Of a stretch of DNA of 64,000 nucleotides, positions 11,815 to 64,000 are shown one piece after another (the stretch's first letter is position 1; each line of letters starts with the position of its first letter). The notes under the pieces are model-generated. The model did not search any database and was not told the origin of the DNA. It saw only the letters and a list, made by a program, of their open reading frames with translations. The position numbers and the translations under genes were made by a program. The stretch is from Zoroaster sp. YZ-2022 (taxonomy: Eukaryota > Echinodermata > Asteroidea > Forcipulatida > Zoroasteridae). The DNA is taken from the NCBI GenBank assembly GCA_029582265.1, contig CM055817.1:54917711-54981710 (forward strand). The letters are read 5' to 3'.

Positions 11815-12502
11815 CCGTCACGATCAACAGGGCATGGAATCAGAGTGAGAGCGCTAGTTTTAGATTAAAACCCTCCTACCATCGCTGCTTGGGAAGTTGC
11901 TATAGAGGGCAAAACCAGTCAACTGCCTGTTTTGACTGTTGACGGGGGCATTTTTGACTGGTTTTTACTGTCATTTTGACCACCCTCAACAATACCAGAC
12001 AATGCTTTTTACCAGTCAAACACGGTCGACTCATTTTAACCTACAAGTGTACTTACTACACGTAAGGTTTGACAGTGTTTGACTTTTAAGTGCACTAGAT
12101 ATACCTTGGCAAGTATATCAACATTTTGACTGAGTTTGACCCTTGTAGTAGTAGGAGGGTTAACTCAGTGATTGAAAATAATACCCACATGATAAGATTA
12201 TATATTACCTACGCGTTGCTGCTGCATAAATGAGCCAGTAATTTTCAGTCACTGTGTTCATTTTAAACTAGGACACTGATTCCATGATAAGGTCATATTA
12301 CCGTTGCTGCTGCATAAATGAGCCAGTAATTTTCAGTCACTGTGTTCATTTTAAACTAGGACACTGATTCCATGATAAGGTCATATTACCGTTGCTGCTG
12401 CATAAATGAGCCAGTAATTTTCAGTCACTGTGTTCATTTAAAGTAGGACACCGATTCCATGCCCTGTTGAAAGTCAGCTCTGATCGTGACCATGTTGTCT
12501 GT
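11815..12502. mobile_element. Family B element, expanded and invaded
   Basis: TTAA + AGGGACAATACCGTCACG at the left, GATCGTGACCATGTTGTC at the right. About 295 bp of another element (ends AACCCTCCTAC / GTAGGAGGGTT) lie inside at 11868-12163. The segment GATAAGGTCATATTACCGTT...GACACTGATTCCAT is repeated about 3 times in 12200-12450. Confidence 0.8.
11868..12163. mobile_element. AACCCTCCTAC element, copy 1 (nested)
   Basis: Ends CCCTCCTACC / GTAGTAGGAGGG. Core CAGTCAAAACGGTC-like text and ATACCTTGGCAAGTATATC. Other copies at 21232-21530 and 56140-56390. Removing it restores AGATTAACTCAGTGA of the host element. Confidence 0.75.
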
Positions 12503-12659
12503 TTGTTTCCTTACTTCAAAAGGAGGCAACCAGATCTGACAGGGAAATGTTAACATAACCTTCACGAATGATTGGGCGTCAATTATGTAGGATTTGGTGA
12601 AGTTTTGCTTAGTAGAAAAAACAGTCAAGAGGGAGTGTGCCGTTAACACGATGTAATTT

Positions 12660-13090
12660 CTCTAATGGGTTAAACATGTGTTGGTTCTGAGTAAAACAGG
12701 TGGTGTTCTTCTCAAAACCAACCCTTTACTCTAGAGAGTTGCAAGTGTGTTGGTTTTGAGATTTGGTCATCTCAGAATTCTTGGAGCCACAACATGTAAA
12801 ACACATTAGAGATACTACACAGGCCTGTGGTTTCTCAGGATTTTTTCCTGATTTCAGGATTTTGTGCAAGTCTTCCTTTGCCTCAAAATGTTCTTGAAAT
12901 AAGAGATGTTTTTGAAATAAGTAGCCACCAAGGAAAGAAAGAAGTAGCCTGTATTGTGACCAAACCTCTAGTTTCTTGTTTGTGGGGATGTGGAGAGTCT
13001 GTAAATCCTCCAAAATTAAACATCCAGGAGGTTCAGGGGTCTTTGTCCTCTAGACCAAATTTGTTCAGGATTTTTTACTTTTGTCAAATT
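12660..13090. repeat. Dispersed repeat R12, copy 1
   Basis: GAAAGAAGTAGCCTGTATTG, CAAACCTCTAGTTTCTTG and AATTAAACATCCAGGAGGTT recur at 58680-59390, where parts are present three times. Confidence 0.8.
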
Positions 13091-13159
13091 ACACCCCTGA
13101 TACACTCCCTATTACTATCATAAATAATATCGTGATTATATATGGTATGATAATTGTGG

Positions 13160-13780
13160 ATTATTTTGTTTTTGTTTTTAAATTATGTGACAACTTAAAA
13201 AGACTAATCCAGCGACCACTGTTTTCTGCCATTACTGCGGTGGTACCACACTACACGCGCGCGTCACACGCATTCTCAAATACGCAGTACACTAGCGTTT
13301 CGTCAAATAGAGTGCACAGATTGTTCAAAGAAGCACTGGACTGCGTAGGAAATGAACACTTGACGCAGAATGTAGGTAACCAACACAGTTATGGCGGCGC
13401 CCAGTGAACTGGTTGATGGATTAGTCTATAGGGACGACTCGTTTCTGAAACCCCTGTGTACATACTTGTGAATACCATGTTACGGTAGCGTGGGTTATTG
13501 TTCTAGTATTAAGCGTCAGTTTGACAAGATTTGAAATTAAATATAGTATGCCACTATGATTCCTAATTATGAAGTACATAGTTCATCCCATTTTAACCAC
13601 TTGTAGATTCTTACAGTTTAGGTTTACCTTTTGGTAATTACTCGGCTTGTGAAGTTTGAATAAACTTGTTTGAAATAAACGTAATCTGTAATTGTAAGTT
13701 TTATTCGTCTCGATCTTGTTAACCAGTTTAATTTGTGAGATATTGTGTTAGTATTAACTGCTGTCTGTTATACTGACTGA
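13160..13780. other. Non-repetitive patch
   Basis: Holds the weak candidate ORF at 13391 and two AATAAA hexamers near 13,660-13,680. No similarity to the repeat families of the window. Confidence 0.4.
13391..13472 (+). CDS. Candidate first exon or small ORF, unrecognised
   Basis: In a non-repetitive, CpG-containing patch (13,200-13,500) an ATG opens MAAPSELVDGLVYRDDSFLK and six more residues before TGA. GTGAAT at the stop could be a donor. The patch is followed by AATAAA at about 13,660 and 13,673. It could be a gene end, a first exon or unique intergenic DNA. No family recognised. Confidence 0.2.
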
Positions 13781-13924
13781 TTGGGACCCAGTTTCATAGA
13801 GCAGCTATGCAGAACATATTTCTTAGCAAATTTTATCTGCTGAGCAAAAATTTAGCTGAGAACCTGCCAGAAGCAATAATATATTCATAATCCGTATAAT
13901 TCATACATTTGTGTGGAGACAAGT

Positions 13925-14440
13925 CCGGAAAGAAATTCACGTGATGAGTAAGATTTGTAGCTTTGCATGGTGAATTGGATAAGTAAAGACTGTTTGCGGT
14001 GACACCATGTAGTAAGATTTGTAGCTTTGCACGGTGAAAAGGATAAGTAAAGACTGCGGTGACACCATGTAGTAAGATTTGTAGCTTTGCACGGTGAAAA
14101 GGATAAGTAAAGACTGTTTGCATTGACACCATGTAGTAAGATTTGTAGCTTTGCATGGTGAAAAGGATAAGTAAAGACTGTTTGCGGTGACACCATGTAG
14201 TAAGATTTGTAGCTTTGCACGGTGAAAAGGATAAGTAAAGACTGTTTGCATTGACACCATGTAGTAAGATTTGTAGCTTTGCATGGTGAAGAGGATAAGT
14301 AAAGACTGTTTGCGGTGACACCATGTAGTAAGATTTGTAGCTTTGCACGGTGAAAAGGATAAGTAAAGACTGTTTGCATTGACACCATGTAGTAAGATTT
14401 GTAGCTTTGCATGGTGAAAAGGATCAGTAAAGACTGTTTG
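13925..14440. repeat. 63-bp tandem array, about 8 units
   Basis: Unit TAAGATTTGTAGCTTTGCA ... GATAAGTAAAGACTGTTTGC with alternating GCGGTGACACC and GCATTGACACC variants, which suggests a two-unit higher order. Produces long minus-strand open frames without stop; these are repeat artefacts. Confidence 0.93.
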
Positions 14441-14444
14441 ATTC

Positions 14445-14560
14445 TCTTGAAGACGATCGGAGCATACTGATCGAAACGTCGAGTTGTAACCACCAGTTCT
14501 TTTCAGAACTAATTACTACTCAAAAGCTATTTTTTTTCACGTGATGTCACCGCAAACAGT
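14445..14560. mobile_element. Hairpin-bearing element end (GATC hairpin with GAAACGTC)
   Basis: GAAGACGATCGGAGCATACT GATCGAAACGTC, then GTTCTTTTCAGAACTAATTA. Same sequence at 29566-29650. Resembles terminal hairpins of Penelope-like elements. The unit of the 63-bp array is the reverse complement of DNA that follows this motif at the second locus. Confidence 0.55.
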
Positions 14561-14819
14561 TTTTACTAATAACCATGATGAGCGAAGTTCAGAAAACATG
14601 GATTTTTATAACCTCTTCATTCGCTCTGCAAATAGTCTACAAAGTATAAGAGTTTCAAAGTAAAGAACAATATTTTTCAATTGTAAAACTTGAGGGCACT
14701 TGACATGGTTGAGCTATAGCTAGCAAAATATTTCAAACATTTGCCAAATTCTGGTGTTTTATGATTGTGGGGTGGTAAAGTTTAATACATTAAGTGGTTT
14801 TATATGGTTTTACCACCGA

Positions 14820-15030
14820 CATCATTTCAACATAAAGCCAAAAAAAGGAGGGTCTTCGGTTTTCTGGTCTCTGCGCATGTCGCCTCAGACCAGCGCGTCG
14901 GCATTTTTAACTTTCTATGAAACGATGTCCAATTGCAGCCAAAATTGCTGGATCGATTGGAATTCTGCCATGCTGTGTATTAAACGACTTCTTCACATGA
15001 ACGTTTGCCCGATAACATAATTCCATGAAT
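14820..15030. repeat. Dispersed repeat fragment
   Basis: GGTCTTCGGTTTTCTGGTCTC, GATGTCCAATTGCAGCCAAA and ATTGGAATTCTGCCATGCTG match 9720-9800 and 23480-23680. Confidence 0.65.
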
Positions 15031-15239
15031 AACCACAAATTACCCAATTACTGAATTATAGTCTAAAAAAGTTGGTGATCCTGAAATGTAATTTTTTGAG
15101 AAAACGTAAAGTGTATAACAATATTGTGAAATGGCTCACACTCATGATCGATTTTCCACGTGAAATGATCACAAAACAATCTGCACAACAAATTTCAACA
15201 ATGTTCTCCTTAATTACATACAGGTAATGAAAATGAACT

Positions 15240-16090
15240 GAAATTTTCACAGGTTGGTTTCTGTACATGTCTCTTGATTCTTATAAAGTACGGATGCATT
15301 TACAGACATTGGTTGGTTTCTGTACATGTCTCTTGATTCTCATAAAGTACGGATGCATTTACAGACATTGGTTGGTTTCTATACATATCTCTTGATTCTT
15401 ATCAAGTATGGATGCATTTACAGACATTGGTTGGTTTCTGTACATATCTCTTGATTCTCATAAAGTACGGATGCATTTACAGACATTGGCTGGTTTCTGT
15501 ACATATCTCTTGATTCTCATAAAGTACGGATGCATTTACAGACATTGGTTGGTTTCTGTACATATCTCTTGATTCTTATCAAGTATGGATGCATTTACAG
15601 ACATTGGTTGGCTTCTGTACATATCTCTTGATTCTCATAAAGTACGGATGCATTTACAGACATTGATTGGTTTCTGTACATATCTCTTGATTCTTATAAA
15701 GTACGGATGCATTTACAGACATTGGTTGGTTTCTGTACATATCTCTTGATTCTTATAAAGTATGGATGCATTTACAGACATTGGTTGGTTTCTGTACATA
15801 TCTCTTGATTCTTATAAAGTATGGATGCATTTACAGACATTGGTTGGTTTCTGTACATATCTCTTGATTCTTATAACGTATGGATGCATTTACAGACATT
15901 GGTTGGTTTCTGTACATATAGGCTTGATTCTTATAAAGTATGGATGCATTTACAGACATTGGTTGGTTTCTGTACATATCTCTTGATTCTTATAAAGTAT
16001 GGATGCATTTACAGACATTGGTGCATGGTTTCTGTACATACCTTTTGATTCTTATCGAGTATGGATGTATATATTTACAGACATTTTACC
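15240..16090. repeat. 59-bp tandem array, about 14 units
   Basis: Unit TGATTCTTATAAAGTATGGA, TGCATTTACAGACATTGGTT, GGTTTCTGTACATATCTC. Units differ by single changes (TATAAAG/TATCAAG/CATAAAG). Ends about 440 bp before the gene's TATA box. Confidence 0.94.
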
Positions 16091-16532
16091 AGTGGTGTAC
16101 AATTCCTTTAAATTTCTATCTTAAAGTTCAAAGAATTAAACATACATGAACTTCCATAAACAGACTCTCGTAACATTGACACATGCAGGGGGCGTTGCCT
16201 TTATCTCCCATGGAAGTAGGCCCTACGGTAACCCCACAAACCTGGATATATGATATTTTCATTTTTATGTGCTAAAACGATTAAGATAATTATATCGAAC
16301 TTTGTGCGGTTGGTTTAGCGAATTTGTAGAGAAACATACCAAAAAACCGGCCCACAACCACCATCATAAATGATATACAGTCCGTGTGTGGTGGTGTAAT
16401 CGCAGGAGTTTGCGCCCAGCGGCTAGTCTCGTAAAACAATTAACTAAAACCAATTTCTTGGGGTAGTTCGAGAATTGTGCATCTTTGGTGATGATTAGAT
16501 CACTCATTGGTGTTTTAATATTATGTGGATAA
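16091..16532. other. Upstream region of the MAM gene
   Basis: Non-repetitive sequence between the 59-bp array and the TATA box, the likely proximal promoter. No specific binding site claimed. Confidence 0.4.
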
Positions 16533-16541
16533 TATAAAAGG
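16533..16541 (+). promoter_or_regulatory. Candidate TATA box (TATAAAAGG)
   Basis: A perfect TATAAAAGG lies 342 bp upstream of the start codon of the MAM gene and would place transcription start near 16563-16570. The sequence from there to the ATG is non-repetitive, unlike most of the flanking DNA. The position relative to a real first exon supports it, but TATA-like strings are common in AT-rich DNA. Confidence 0.5.
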
Positions 16542-16562
16542 ATAAGGAAAGAGCCTCGAGTG

Positions 16563-16882
16563 TGAACTCCGTTGCTGCCTTATAAACATTGAGACTTGTA
16601 GCTTTGAGTAGTGTTCAGCAGAAGTTATTCGAAGAAACCTTCGGTGACGACGCTTGGATTGTTCAGATATCAGGTTTTCTTTCATCTAGCGAACTTTATC
16701 GCGACTTTGTGGAACAAGCTTACAACTTCATTCCTGTGGCTATTGTTTCATCAGACCGAAATCAAGTCAGTATTGCTGATTAAGGAGACATCATTTGTGT
16801 ATAACGACAATTTGTTTTCGACCGACAATAAGGGACGTAAAAAGTCGTGCATGCGTCAGCGGGAGAAGTAGGGCGGTTCACA
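16563..16882 (+). other. Presumed 5' untranslated leader of the MAM gene
   Basis: About 320 bp of unique sequence between the TATA box and the start codon. The only upstream ATG I see is at 16851, opening a six-codon frame that ends at 16871. The start site is inferred from the TATA box only, and a further 5' non-coding exon cannot be excluded. Confidence 0.45.
16851..16871 (+). promoter_or_regulatory. Short upstream ORF (6 codons) just before the main start
   Basis: ATG CGT CAG CGG GAG AAG TAG ends 11 bases before the main ATG. A uORF this close to the start could lower translation of the main frame. Effect inferred only. Confidence 0.4.
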
Positions 16883-62754
<45,872 letters not shown>

Positions 62755-62779
62755 GTAAGTTCAGCCAAAATATAAACAA

Positions 62780-62865
62780 ATAGAGCAGGACCTGAACCTG
62801 CGACCTCCAGAGTTACCGTACCTGTGTTCTACAAACTCAGCTATCCAGTCGTCCATCTTCCAAGT
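62780..62865 (-). mobile_element. tRNA-like SINE head, minus strand
   Basis: Reversed box B (GACCTGAACCTGCGACCTC) and box A (CAAACTCAGCTATCCAGTCG), 25 bp after exon 34. Confidence 0.55.
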
Positions 62866-63179
62866 GTGCACAGAACAAATTTGAAGATATTGTGGCGAAA
62901 TGGTCGCCTGGTGGCGCAGTTGACTGACCTGGTTCTGCCGCGCGCGACACATCCGACCTCCGGATACGTAGCAGTGCATAGCACGGTTTTCCGGCGTGAA
63001 CACCACATGTACATTAAAACAAATCACAATCAGAAAGAAGTGTTCGTCTGTTATTTTATTCTGTGTAGCAGTAACAGGAATTAGACGTGATCCCAAAGAA
63101 GCTCTTAGACCGCTCGACTTAACGTTACAAAATTTACTTTTCAATTAAAACCCAAACACAATTCCCAAACTCATGTTAA

Positions 63180-63434
63180 CCAGTTCGCGTCGGAGGCCGT
63201 GTATACACGCAATTTTTTTTTGGACAGCGGATCGGAGAGCGTCTAAACACGCCACAGGATTCTCGAGAATATTTGTATAGATTCCCGGTCGACGTGGCAA
63301 CGAGCCATAAGCATACGGTGGAAGACGCGGTCTCCCCGGTCACGCTCTGGTGAGCACCATTGGTCGTGTTTGTGCGGTAAAAATAAACCCACCACGGGGT
63401 TCGGAAAAACTTTGTTATTCCCGGTGCGAACTGG
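63180..63434. mobile_element. TTAA-type element, CCAGTTCGC ends, copy 2
   Basis: CCAGTTCGCGTCGGAGGCCG ... GGTGCGAACTGG with perfect TSD TTAA (63176-63179, 63435-63438). Confidence 0.88.
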
Positions 63435-63439
63435 TTAAT

Positions 63440-64000
63440 GAATTCCAAAAATGAATTTACACTTATTCTTCTGCGAATAATTTTGTAAAATTTATCATTT
63501 ATGTTAGTATTTTATTTAATTTTTACAAAACAATTAGCATATTTAAAACTTAGGAATTTTGTAATAGACACATTTCATAAACTAAGTCCCAAACTGAATT
63601 TACTTGCTTCAGCGGCCCTCCAGTGGTGTAACGGGGGCAGGGGTGGGGGGGGGGGGCAGGGGGGGGGGTGAGATGGGGGGTGTAACAAGGTATATAATGT
63701 TTAGTGGGTTTCTTGTGGTAGGATGGCCTTGTAGAGGTGCTGGTCACCTGTTCTATCTTACCACTCACTGGCTTTGTCTAAAATGATTTTTTGTGTATTT
63801 TTTTAGGGTCTTGTCTTGTCCTAGGGAAAGGTACAAAAGCTATGCTTCATCTTTTTTCCTACATGTACATGTTGACATCAAATAATGTTTTAATGTTTAC
63901 TTTCAATTTTCGTGCTTTTGTAGCTAAATTATATGCATTATACACATTGTAAACTCATATATATTAATTTCTATGGAAAAATTATATATTATATAAACTG
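63440..64000. other. Intron of the MAM gene, nothing recognised
   Basis: AT-rich, with a G-rich run at 63,630-63,670. No MAM part C exon found. Confidence 0.5.

Noticed and set aside
13833..14493. Minus-strand frames up to 202 codons with repeated KLQILLHGV/SLYLS text
   Set aside because: Three overlapping frames are all open because of the 63-bp tandem unit. No conserved protein features.
16589..16783. 64-codon open frame in the leader
   Set aside because: It opens with TTG, has no ATG and no recognisable domain, and lies in the likely 5' UTR.

Overview
The window is eukaryotic genomic DNA. It is AT-rich, intron-rich and very dense in transposons, minisatellites and tRNA-derived SINEs. Its one clearly supported host gene is on the plus strand. 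The repeat types and a secreted protein built of many MAM domains suggest a marine invertebrate, most likely a deuterostome such as an echinoderm. That placement is an inference from general style and cannot be proven from the sequence alone.

Layout. Bases 1-16.5 kb hold no confident gene. They contain tandem arrays (68-, 79-, 63- and 59-bp units among others) and several families of short inverted-repeat elements, often nested in each other. A TATA box at 16533 precedes a roughly 320-bp leader, and the start codon at 16883 opens a gene that runs off the right end of the window. I reconstruct 34 exons between 16883 and 62754. All junctions are GT/AG and in phase, giving 5,568 coding nt, i.e. 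1,856 codons without a stop. The protein has a signal peptide, a short Thr-rich linker and then ten complete MAM domains plus the first two thirds of an eleventh. Most MAM domains use three exons: A (CDFE...FDW...DHT, phase 1-1), B (GYYMYIET...CxxFWYHMxG, phase 1-0) and C (VFEGxxG...DIAIDDI...C, phase 0-1). No transmembrane segment or stop is reached in the window.

Internal history. Exon lengths, split positions and residues of MAM1-5 match MAM7-11 one for one, so the gene appears to have grown by duplication of a six-MAM block. At the MAM6-MAM8 boundary region several exon pieces have been duplicated again. The most striking is a 154-bp tandem array after the last MAM6 exon. It carries three intact 85-nt exon-C-like copies, each bounded by AG and GTAAGT and each in the phase of a normal MAM exon C.

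Introns. They are filled with transposons, many with readable ends and target-site duplications (TSDs). These include a TWA-flanked inverted-repeat family with about 15 copies, CACTA-type elements with 3-bp TSDs, TTAA-flanked elements (one with a broken THAP-domain reading frame), PIF/Harbinger-like elements (one with a Myb/SANT-like ORF), TA-flanked mariner-type palindromes, a hAT-like element with a perfect 8-bp TSD that has been invaded by a LINE and three further elements, and two SINE families. A 1.65-kb array of a 21-bp unit lies between MAM2 and MAM3 and produces long artificial open frames that are not genes.
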